A stretch of DNA of 5,278 nucleotides from Rhodospirillaceae bacterium (lineage in GTDB: Bacteria; Pseudomonadota; Alphaproteobacteria; UBA8366): positions 38,480 to 43,757 of the forward strand of contig PBKG01000005.1 of the NCBI GenBank assembly GCA_002722095.1. Direction: 5' to 3'. The notes beneath the pieces are model-generated. The model was not told the origin of the DNA, searched no databases, and saw nothing but the letters and a program-made list of their open reading frames with translations. Positions 1 to 5,278 of the stretch are shown here, piece by piece. Within the stretch, counting starts at the first letter, position 1; every line of letters begins with the position of its first letter. The position numbers were made by a program, and so were the translations under genes.

Positions 1-31
1 CCCGGCCAGTCCATAAGCGAGATTGAGATTT

Positions 32-499
32 ATGACTGAGAAAAATCTGCTTATCGTCGCCCACGCGCCTTCGGAAAACACCAAGCGTTTGTTGGAGGCG
101 GTCAAGGATGGCGCTGCATCGGACGACACGTCGGCGGTTAGCGTCACAGCACTCAGCCCGTTCGACGCGGGGCCTGAGCAGATTTTGGCGGCTAATGCGA
201 TCATTCTTGGGACGACGGAAAATCTTGGGTATATGTCGGGTGCGCTGAAGGATTTTTTCGATCGCAGCTACTATCCCGTGCTCGAGAAAACCCAAGGCTT
301 ACCCTATTGCCTGTATATCCGTGCCGGTCACGACGGGACCGGAACCCGTCGCGGGGTCGAGACAATCACCACGGGCCTTCGCTGGCGTGCGGTGCAGGAG
401 CCGCTGATCTGTCATGGCGAATGGGATGAGGATTTCGTCGGTCAGTGCCACGACCTTGGTGCGGCGATGGCGGCGGGTCTGGATTTGGGAGTGTTCTGA
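32..499 (+). CDS. Flavodoxin-fold FMN-binding family protein (putative NAD(P)H-dependent oxidoreductase)
   Basis: This is a 155-residue cytoplasmic protein with no signal peptide or membrane segment. It begins with a hydrophobic beta strand (LLIVAHAP, residues 6-13) that leads into a Ser/Thr-containing loop (S14-E-N-T17), where flavodoxin-like folds hold the FMN phosphate. A second signature, GTTENLGYMSGALKDFFDR (residues 60-78), closely resembles the loop and helix of NAD(P)H-dependent FMN reductases and flavodoxins, which pack against the isoalloxazine ring and usually read G(T/S)P.(Y/E)...(M/P)SG.(L/M)K.F.DR. A third strand and glycine-rich loop (CLYIRAGHDGTG, residues 93-104) fits the other flavin-contacting loop. 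The length is normal for a short-chain flavodoxin. I chose ATG 32 over the in-frame TTG at 23 because neither has a strong Shine-Dalgarno and ATG fits the fold start. Fold assignment is fairly sure; electron donor and substrate are unknown. Its stop lies 11 bases from the convergent MORN gene. Confidence 0.85.
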   Translation: MTEKNLLIVAHAPSENTKRLLEAVKDGAASDDTSAVSVTALSPFDAGPEQILAANAIILGTTENLGYMSGALKDFFDRSYYPVLEKTQGLPYCLYIRAGHDGTGTRRGVETITTGLRWRAVQEPLICHGEWDEDFVGQCHDLGAAMAAGLDLGVF

Positions 500-510
500 G
501 CCTAGCCGGC

Positions 511-915
511 TTACTGCGGGATGCCTTGCTTCCAGACCGACCGCGTGCCGTCGGGACTGGTCGAGACGATGTTCCACATATTGCCGTTTTTCCATTCGCC
601 TTTCATGGTCGTGCCGTCGGCTTTGGTGTAAACGCCTTGGCCGTGCCAGCGGTTGTTGCGCCAGTGGCCGCGATAGATTTCGCCTGTTGGCCAACGATAG
701 GTGCCTTTTCCGTCGCGATCGCCATATTTCCATTCGCCTTCGTAGCGCCGGCCATCGGACCAGACCATGACGCCTTTGCCGTGGGGGACGTTGTTTTTGG
801 TGTCTCCGGAATATTTTTCCGCGGCGATGTCGTCGTAGGCCCATGCCACGGGCGATTGCGCGATCATGAGCGAAGTGGCGAGACTCACTGTGAAATTTCG
901 GCGGTTTAGGTTCAT
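511..915 (-). CDS. Secreted MORN-repeat protein with Tat-like signal peptide
   Basis: This 134-residue protein has an N-terminal export signal: charged MNLNRRNF, then a hydrophobic stretch (about residues 9-23), then an Ala-Trp-Ala cleavage site at residues 24-26. The paired arginines followed by x-Phe (RRNF) resemble a twin-arginine (Tat) signal, though the n-region lacks the full SRRxFLK consensus, so Sec export remains possible. The mature part is almost entirely MORN repeats with an exact 23-residue period, starting at Tyr35, Tyr58, Tyr81 and Met104. Typical elements are Y-x-G-x-W, H/D-G-x-G and a terminal D/T-G-x. The fourth copy is degenerate. MORN repeats form beta-hairpin solenoids; in bacteria their role is mostly undefined, with envelope or scaffold roles inferred. 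ATG 915 is preferred over a TTG 36 bases upstream because it puts the signal peptide at the true N-terminus. The gene is divergent from the CoA-transferase operon, only 35 bases away. Confidence 0.85.
   Translation of the reverse strand: MNLNRRNFTVSLATSLMIAQSPVAWAYDDIAAEKYSGDTKNNVPHGKGVMVWSDGRRYEGEWKYGDRDGKGTYRWPTGEIYRGHWRNNRWHGQGVYTKADGTTMKGEWKNGNMWNIVSTSPDGTRSVWKQGIPQ
538..813 (-). repeat. Four tandem 23-residue MORN repeats (69-bp units)
   Basis: The coding sequence holds four units of 69 bp (protein residues 35-126). The period is still visible in DNA: CCATTCGCC occurs on the + strand at 592-600 and again at 730-738, exactly two units apart, encoding the G-E-W-K segment of the fourth and second repeats. 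The units have otherwise diverged, so they are unlikely to recombine readily. Confidence 0.75.
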
Positions 916-938
916 GGGAATATTCTCGCAGAGAGGAC

Positions 939-945
939 GGGAGGG
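939..945 (+). promoter_or_regulatory. Strong Shine-Dalgarno site before the operon's first gene
   Basis: GGGAGGG sits five bases before the ATG at 951 and is the best ribosome binding site in the window. It is the main argument for starting the subunit A gene at 951 rather than at the in-frame ATGs at 996 or 1011, neither of which has a purine-rich site at the right distance. I see no convincing -35/-10 pair in the 35 bases between the divergent starts, so the promoter probably lies within the 5' part of the MORN gene. Confidence 0.5.
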
Positions 946-950
946 ACGCA

Positions 951-1826
951 ATGGCGCGCTACCGCAGTCGTCGCAATCTTGCTAGTCTCCTTTTCATGGA
1001 CGCACCGATAATGACATTGGACGATCTCGTCGAGGACATTCCCGACGGCGCGAAATTGGCGTTGGCACCGGAATATAACGGTTGCGGCTGCGCGCTCGCG
1101 GCCGTACGCGCGTTAATCAATCGGGCTCCTGAGGATTTGCATCTGATCGGACTGCCGGCATTGGGGTTGCAGGCGGATTTGTTGATTGGGGCAGGCGCGG
1201 TTACGGCGGTCGAATGCGCGGCGGTAACACTGGGCGAAGAGGGCTTGGCGCCACGTTTTACGGCCGCTGTTAAGGCAGGGACGCTTTCCACTTTGGACGC
1301 CACCTGTCCCGCGATTCACGCCGGTTTGCAGGCATCGGAAAAGGGCGTCCCGTTCATGCCCTTGCGCGGCATTCTCGGGTCCGATTTGCTGGCTCATCGC
1401 GATGATTGGCAGGTTGGCCAAAATCCGTTCGACGAAAATGACGATCCAATCGTCTTGATCGCGGCGTTGAAGCCCGATGTGGCCCTGTTCCATACCCAGC
1501 TCGCCGACAAAGAAGGCAATGTCTGGATCGGCGTGCATAAGGAATTGATGACGCTCGCGCATGCGTCGGCCAAGACCTTGGTGACCTACGAGAAGCTCTA
1601 TGACGGCGATCTTTTGGCGGATGAGAAAATGGCCGCCGGCACCATTCCGTCGATTTATGTTTCCGGTCTCGCCGAAGCGGAGAAGGGGGCCTGGCCCGTG
1701 GCGTTGCCGGACCATTACGACCGCGATGTGGATCATATCCGCGCTTACGTCGAGTTAGCGGCGAACGAAGACGGATTTCGGCAATATCTGATGGATCACG
1801 TCTATACCCGGATCGCTGCCGAGTGA
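951..1826 (+). CDS. Family I CoA-transferase-like subunit A (glutaconate CoA-transferase GctA type)
   Basis: This 291-residue protein matches the alpha subunit of heterodimeric family I CoA-transferases (GctA/IpdA-like). Family-typical segments appear in order: MTLDDLVEDIPDGAKLAL (21-38), a Cys/Gly-containing loop (44-47), LGEEGLAPRFTAAVKAGTL (94-112), GVPFMPLRGILGSDL (132-146), PDVALFHTQLADKEGNVWIG (175-194), LVTYEKL (210-216), and a C-terminal block YDRDVDHIRAYVELA...GFRQYL (256-280). Length is usual for the family. It should act in the cytoplasm with the next gene's product, since the active site of this family forms between subunits. The start is not certain: ATG 951 has a strong ribosome site, but it adds 15-20 Arg-rich residues before the conserved N-terminus, which could begin at ATG 996 or 1011. 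Family members often have an acidic E-E-(Y/W)-(S/C) segment after the AVKAGTL-like stretch; here it reads T-L-D-A-T-C. Substrate unknown. Confidence 0.87.
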   Translation: MARYRSRRNLASLLFMDAPIMTLDDLVEDIPDGAKLALAPEYNGCGCALAAVRALINRAPEDLHLIGLPALGLQADLLIGAGAVTAVECAAVTLGEEGLAPRFTAAVKAGTLSTLDATCPAIHAGLQASEKGVPFMPLRGILGSDLLAHRDDWQVGQNPFDENDDPIVLIAALKPDVALFHTQLADKEGNVWIGVHKELMTLAHASAKTLVTYEKLYDGDLLADEKMAAGTIPSIYVSGLAEAEKGAWPVALPDHYDRDVDHIRAYVELAANEDGFRQYLMDHVYTRIAAE

Positions 1827-2557
1827 GCGAAGACTACAAGCCTGAAGAACTCTTGATCTCGGTGATCGCGCCCATGCTGGAAGGGCTCGGGCACGTGGCC
1901 GTCGGCGCGTCGTCGCCAATCCCGGCGGCGGCGGCGATGCTGACGCGGGCACGGTCCGATGGGCGGCTTCGTGTCACCGTACTGGGTAGCCAGACGCGCC
2001 ATGTTTTGACCGACGGGGGGCGTGAACTGTTCGACCTCGCAGGCCAGGGGCGGATCGATGCGTTCTTTCTCGGCGGTGGCCAAATCGACGGCGAGGGCAA
2101 CGTCAATCTCGTCGGGATCGGCGACTATCCCCAGATGAAGGTGCGATTTCCGGGCTCTTTCGGCTCGGCCTATCTCTATTACGTGGTGCCGCGTGTCATC
2201 CTGTTTCGCGAGGAACACAGTGCGCGGGTTTTCGTCGACAAGGTGGATTTCATCAGTGCCGCTGGAACCAGCGAGCCCGATGTTCACCGGCCCGGTGGTC
2301 CCTACGCTCTTGTCACGGGCCGTTGCCTGATGGATTTCGACAAGGAAAAGCGCCGCTTCATCTTGAAAAGCGTGCATGCGGGAGAAAGCGTCGACAGCGT
2401 GCGCGAAAGTACCGGATTCGATTTCGAATGCCCGGATCAGGTGCCCGAAACACCGGCGCCGGATGCCGAAACACTCAAGCTCCTGCGCGGACCCATCGGA
2501 GAAGAGCTGGCGAAAACCTATCCCGCCTTTGCTGAACGCGTGTTTGGTGGCATATAA
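1823..2557 (+). CDS. Family I CoA-transferase-like subunit B lacking the expected catalytic glutamate
   Basis: This 244-residue protein is the beta partner (GctB/IpdB-like) of the preceding subunit. The GTG start overlaps the upstream TGA by four bases, which implies translational coupling and equal subunit supply. Family signatures are clear: GASSPIPAAAAML (28-40), GRIDAFFLGGGQIDGEGNVN (76-95), GDYPQMKVRFPGSFGSA (100-116) and VDKVDFISAAGT (138-149). In working family I transferases a glutamate (Glu54 in Acidaminococcus GctB, the SENG motif in SCOT) follows the beta strand near residue 50 and forms the acyl-CoA thioester. Here that stretch reads V-T-V-L-G-S-Q (51-57), with no Glu or Asp. The steroid-ring hydrolase IpdAB, as I recall it, also has this fold without that glutamate. 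Fold and pairing are secure; a true transferase activity is doubtful, and a hydrolase or lyase role is possible. Slightly shorter than typical GctB. Confidence 0.87.
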   Translation: MSEDYKPEELLISVIAPMLEGLGHVAVGASSPIPAAAAMLTRARSDGRLRVTVLGSQTRHVLTDGGRELFDLAGQGRIDAFFLGGGQIDGEGNVNLVGIGDYPQMKVRFPGSFGSAYLYYVVPRVILFREEHSARVFVDKVDFISAAGTSEPDVHRPGGPYALVTGRCLMDFDKEKRRFILKSVHAGESVDSVRESTGFDFECPDQVPETPAPDAETLKLLRGPIGEELAKTYPAFAERVFGGI

Positions 2558-2584
2558 GCCGCCGTCATCGTTCGGGGATTATCC

Positions 2585-3787
2585 ATGTCACCAGAAAGCA
2601 TTACCGGCGCGCTGGCCGGCCTTAAAATCGTCGATCTCACCCGGGTTCTCGGCGGACCCTATGCGACGCAGATATTTGCCGATCACGGAGCGTCCGTGAT
2701 CAAGGTCGAGCCGCCGCAAGGAGACGAGGTGCGCGATTGGGGGCCACCGTTCCACGAGGACGACGCGTCTTATTTTATCGGCTTGAATCGCAACAAGCGG
2801 TCGATCGGCCTGGACCTCACCCAAGAGACCGGACGGGATGTTTTGTTTCGGCTGCTCGAAGAGGCGGACGTGCTGATCGAAAATCTCAAAACCGGCACCA
2901 TGGAAAAATGGGGCCTCGGTTATGAAGAGGTTTTGCAAGAAAGGTTTCCCAAACTGATCCATTGCCGTATTTCCGGCTATGGCGCCGATGGACCGCTCGG
3001 CGGATTTCCCGGCTACGATGCCATCGTGCAGGCCTATGCGGGGTGGTTCAGCGTAAATGGAGATCCCGACAGCGGGCCGACGCGGGTCGGTATCCCCATG
3101 GTTGATATGGGGACCGGGCTTTATGCCGCGATTGCCATTTTGATGGCCTTGCAAGAGCGGCATAGCTCGGGCCAGGGCCAATATGTCGATATGACGCTTT
3201 ACGATTGTGCGGTCTCGCTAATGCACCCGCACATTCCGAATTTCGTGCTGTCTGGCAAGACGCCGGAACTCACCGGCAATGCGCATCCTAATGTTTGCCC
3301 CTATGACCGGTTTCGTACGAAGACGGTGGATATTTTCGTCGGTGCGGGCAACGACCGTGCGTTTCAACGGTTGTGCGGGGTCTTGGGCGCGGACGAACTT
3401 GCCGAGGACGATCTTTTTGCAACCGGCAAGAAAAGAAACGAAAATCGTGCCGCTTTGACCGAACGGTTATCGGAACTGATGGCCACACTGGATGGCGAAG
3501 ACCTGTGCGCGCGTTTGATGCAGGCCGGCGTGCCCGCTGGCCCGGTGCTGGATACGGAACAGGTAATGGCCGCCGACCATACGCAACATCGTGGCATGGA
3601 TGCCCAATGCGATTGGTGGCGCGGCACGGGCACCCCGATCAAGCTCGGCCGTACGCCGGGCGCGATCAAATCTCCCCCGCCCAAGTTTGGCGTGCATGGC
3701 CGCGAAGTACTTGCCGAGCACGGTTTCTCGGAAGACGAAATCGAAGAATTGGCGGCTGCGGGAGTGCTGGTCGAAAAACGACGGTAG
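2585..3787 (+). CDS. CaiB/BaiF family III CoA-transferase
   Basis: This 400-residue protein is the normal length for formyl-CoA-transferase-like (CaiB/BaiF) enzymes, which move CoA between carboxylic acids by a ternary mechanism unlike that of family I. Features in order: L.GLKIVDLTRVLGGPYAT..FADHGA.VIKVEPPQGD (10-47), the N-terminal CoA-binding region; NRNKRSIGLDL (68-78); ADVLIENLKTGTMEKWGLGY (94-113); ISGYGADGPL (129-138); and GIPMVDMGTGLYAAIAILMAL (169-189), in which Asp174 sits at the position of the conserved catalytic aspartate (Asp169 in formyl-CoA transferase). Then come a GQGQYVDMTLYD segment (196-207) and a C-terminal domain with AGVPAGPV (314-321) and GTPIKLGRTPG (349-359). No key residue is missing. 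The start is ATG 2585, preceded by a GGGGA ribosome site, 27 bases after subunit B, so it is probably the third gene of the operon. These enzymes form interlocked dimers; the acid substrate here is unknown. Confidence 0.93.
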   Translation: MSPESITGALAGLKIVDLTRVLGGPYATQIFADHGASVIKVEPPQGDEVRDWGPPFHEDDASYFIGLNRNKRSIGLDLTQETGRDVLFRLLEEADVLIENLKTGTMEKWGLGYEEVLQERFPKLIHCRISGYGADGPLGGFPGYDAIVQAYAGWFSVNGDPDSGPTRVGIPMVDMGTGLYAAIAILMALQERHSSGQGQYVDMTLYDCAVSLMHPHIPNFVLSGKTPELTGNAHPNVCPYDRFRTKTVDIFVGAGNDRAFQRLCGVLGADELAEDDLFATGKKRNENRAALTERLSELMATLDGEDLCARLMQAGVPAGPVLDTEQVMAADHTQHRGMDAQCDWWRGTGTPIKLGRTPGAIKSPPPKFGVHGREVLAEHGFSEDEIEELAAAGVLVEKRR

Positions 3788-3819
3788 GTCGTAATTAACT
3801 AGGCCTTGACCGCCGTCGT
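3774..3819 (-). terminator. Probable intrinsic terminator of the helicase gene at the convergent junction
   Basis: An imperfect inverted repeat straddles the two stop codons. ACGACGG (3778-3784) pairs with CCGTCGT (3813-3819), and GGTC (3787-3790) pairs with GACC (3808-3811). The arms are separated by a TA/G internal mismatch and a 17-base loop that contains the helicase stop codon. On the minus strand the hairpin runs straight into five T residues (complement of AAAAA at 3774-3778), as expected for Rho-independent termination of the helicase transcript. There is no T run on the other side, so it would not serve the CoA-transferase operon. The large loop and the mismatch make it a moderate rather than strong candidate. 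Confidence 0.5.
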
Positions 3820-5136
3820 AAGGAAAGCCGGTGTTTCATCGCCAAATCCGATCACCTTTTCACGCGGCTTTTCGTTTCGGCGCTTATCCGGGTTCTTACC
3901 TTTTTTCTCGTTGCTCGGTTTGGCCTGAGGCGTTTCCTTAGGAGCCTTTTTGTCGCTGCCCCGCCGGCGCCCTCGACGACGTGGCTTGTCTTCGTATTGC
4001 TCGGTTTCGGTGCGTCGAATTCCGTCGAGCGTAATTTCGGCGATCGAGCCTTTTGCAAGTTCCTGCACGGCATCGATATATTTTCCTTCGTCGGGCATGA
4101 CGAAGGTAATGGCGTGGCCTTGGCGTCCCGCGCGTCCGGTGCGGCCGATACGGTGGACGTAATCCTCCGCATGGGTGGGCATATCGAAATTTATAACGTG
4201 GCTCATCGCCGGAATATCGAGCCCGCGTGCCGCGACGTCGGAGCAGACCAGGTATTTGATTTCGTCCTCTTTGAACTTGTCCAGCGTTTCCATGCGCGAA
4301 AACTGATCCATGTCGCCGTGGAGCGCACCGGCCTCATAGTCGTGGCGTAATAGGGACCGATGAACGATGCCCACATCGCGTTTGCGGTTACAGAAAATCA
4401 GTGCGTTTCGGACTTCTTCGCCATCGAGAATGCCGCGCAGCGCTTCCCGCTTCTGTTTCGGGCCGAGCTTGACCATCTGCTGGGTCACCGTGTCGGCGGT
4501 GGTCGATGGCGGATCGACGGAAACTTCCTTCGGATTGGACAGGAATTTGTCCGCCAGCTTTTTGATTTCTTTCGGCATGGTCGCCGAGAACATCAATGTC
4601 TGACGGAGCGGGGGCATAAGGCTAACGATGCGTTCCACATCGGGAATAAAGCCCATATCGAGCATTCTGTCGGCTTCGTCGATAACGAGAATCTTAACGT
4701 CGTTTAGCAATACGTTTCCACGCTCGAAGTGGTCGAGAAGCCGGCCAGGTGTCGCGATCAACACATCTACGCCTCGGTCCAGGAGCTTGTCCTGTTCGTC
4801 GAAGGTAACGCCGCCGATCAACAGTGCCTTCGTAAGTTTGTGATACTTTCCGTAGAGGTCGAAATTTTCCGCCACTTGGGCGGCAAGTTCGCGTGTTGGC
4901 TCGAGAATAAGCGAGCGCGGCATCCGCATGCGGGCGCGGCCCTGATCGAGAATATCGAGCATCGGCAGGACGAAAGAAGCCGTTTTGCCGGTGCCGGTTT
5001 GCGCGCAGCCCAACAGGTCGCGGTTCATCAACACGTAAGGGATGGCTTGTTCCTGAATCGGCGTTGGATTTTCGTATCCGCGCTCGTCCAGTGCTAGTAA
5101 TAGTTCTTCGCTTAAATCTAGGTCTTTAAATGTCAT
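3799..5136 (-). CDS. DEAD-box ATP-dependent RNA helicase, RhlE-like
   Basis: This 445-residue protein carries the complete DEAD-box core: Q motif (F3, then GYENPTPIQ 20-28), motif I AQTGTGKT (45-52), Ia PTRELA (80-85), GG (108-109), Ib TPGR (129-132), II DEAD (153-156), III SAT (184-186), IV LIFCN (246-250), V ARGLDIP (303-309) and VI HRIGRTGRAG (328-337). The RecA-like domains span about 1-205 and 215-365. They should unwind RNA with ATP, in ribosome assembly, mRNA turnover or cold adaptation. The pattern GRLLDH...EADRMLDMGFIPD groups it with RhlE-like helicases. After the core comes a Lys/Arg-rich, low-complexity tail (about 384-426), probably disordered and RNA-binding. It ends in a conserved-looking segment, VIGFGDETPAFL (428-439). 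No catalytic residue is missing. ATG 5136 is chosen because the Q-motif region starts there; its ribosome site is weak. The gene is separate from, and convergent with, the CoA operon. Confidence 0.96.
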   Translation of the reverse strand: MTFKDLDLSEELLLALDERGYENPTPIQEQAIPYVLMNRDLLGCAQTGTGKTASFVLPMLDILDQGRARMRMPRSLILEPTRELAAQVAENFDLYGKYHKLTKALLIGGVTFDEQDKLLDRGVDVLIATPGRLLDHFERGNVLLNDVKILVIDEADRMLDMGFIPDVERIVSLMPPLRQTLMFSATMPKEIKKLADKFLSNPKEVSVDPPSTTADTVTQQMVKLGPKQKREALRGILDGEEVRNALIFCNRKRDVGIVHRSLLRHDYEAGALHGDMDQFSRMETLDKFKEDEIKYLVCSDVAARGLDIPAMSHVINFDMPTHAEDYVHRIGRTGRAGRQGHAITFVMPDEGKYIDAVQELAKGSIAEITLDGIRRTETEQYEDKPRRRGRRRGSDKKAPKETPQAKPSNEKKGKNPDKRRNEKPREKVIGFGDETPAFLTTAVKA

Positions 5137-5278
5137 ATAAGTTGGAATCTCGGATTAAGGGTGGGGTGGTACGTCGATGCCCTAATGAAATAAAGGGCCG
5201 AATTGTCGTTTGGAACTGTTTTCAAACTCATCAAACCTCGGGCGTAACGCGGTTCGCACAACTTTCGTGCACCTAAAC
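5137..5278 (-). other. Intergenic 5' region of the helicase gene
   Basis: These 142 bases are more AT-rich than the flanking genes and presumably hold the helicase promoter and leader. I see no supported gene and no clear -35/-10 pair. Two short inverted repeats are present: GCCCT (5179-5183) with AGGGC (5194-5198), loop 10; and GCAC (5256-5259) with GTGC (5267-5270), loop 7. Neither is followed by a T run in either direction. Only a weak purine stretch (CGAGA on the minus strand, about 12 bases before the ATG) could act as ribosome site, unlike the strong site of the CoA operon. Confidence 0.4.

Noticed and set aside
1..39. Possible C-terminus of an upstream + strand gene: frame 1 ends at TGA 37-39, overlapping the flavodoxin ATG, and another frame ends at TAA 14-16.
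   Set aside because: At most 12 codons are visible, and every frame closes by chance in such a short stretch.
299..844. Open minus strand frame of 181 codons covering the flavodoxin gene end and MORN gene.
   Set aside because: It is Arg-rich with no domain pattern and overlaps two well-supported genes.
445..909. Open + strand frame of 154 codons across the MORN gene.
   Set aside because: It is the complement of the repeat-bearing gene. Its Ala/Val/Phe-rich product has no recognisable domain, and the minus strand frame has a signal peptide and perfect 23-residue periodicity.
1113..1736. Long minus strand open frames inside the CoA-transferase operon (also 1802-2377 and 2588-3181).
   Set aside because: They mirror strong family-matching + strand genes. 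Their products carry no domain signature and they lack convincing ribosome sites.
5179..5198. GCCCT/AGGGC inverted repeat as an intrinsic terminator.
   Set aside because: It has a five-pair stem, a ten-base loop and no T tract on either strand.
5182..5278. Minus strand frame open from the window edge to TAG at 5182-5184 (31 codons), as the tail of a gene upstream of the helicase.
   Set aside because: The translation shows no recognisable motif and a competing frame is open even longer. The region is AT-richer than the genes.
1..5278. CRISPR arrays, tRNA/rRNA genes, insertion sequences or attachment sites.
   Set aside because: No regularly spaced repeats, cloverleaf or transposase sequence is visible. 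Nearly all bases are accounted for by six ordinary genes.

Overview
The window looks like chromosomal DNA from a free-living alphaproteobacterium. The signs are moderately high GC with mixed third-position use, tightly packed genes, a GTG start at a 4-base overlap, and a DEAD-box helicase whose C-terminal tail ends in a Gly-x-Gly-Asp-x-x-Pro-Ala-Phe motif of the kind I recall from alphaproteobacterial RhlE-like helicases. This assignment is inference from style and families, and I cannot name a genus.

Layout. A small flavodoxin-fold protein (32-499, +) faces a secreted MORN-repeat protein (511-915, -) tail to tail with 11 bases between their stop codons. The MORN gene is divergent from a three-gene + strand operon (951-3787): a glutaconate-CoA-transferase-like subunit A, its partner subunit B (start and stop overlap by 4 bases), and a CaiB/BaiF family III CoA-transferase 27 bases further on. 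The operon faces a DEAD-box RNA helicase (3799-5136, -), again with 11 bases between stops. An imperfect hairpin followed by a U tract in the helicase direction lies across this junction. The last 142 bases are the helicase 5' region, with no supported gene.

How the genes work together. The operon joins two evolutionarily unrelated types of CoA-transferase fold: family I (heterodimeric A/B) and family III (CaiB/BaiF). The family III protein keeps its expected catalytic aspartate. The family I pair keeps the fold signatures, but subunit B has no glutamate where these enzymes normally carry the one that forms the acyl-CoA thioester intermediate. The pair is therefore better read as a CoA-transferase-like enzyme of unknown reaction, possibly a hydrolase like the actinobacterial steroid-ring enzyme IpdAB, than as a working transferase. 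A likely role is breakdown of an organic acid or ring compound through CoA thioesters. The substrate cannot be read from this window. The flavodoxin-like, MORN and helicase genes show no clear functional link to the operon.
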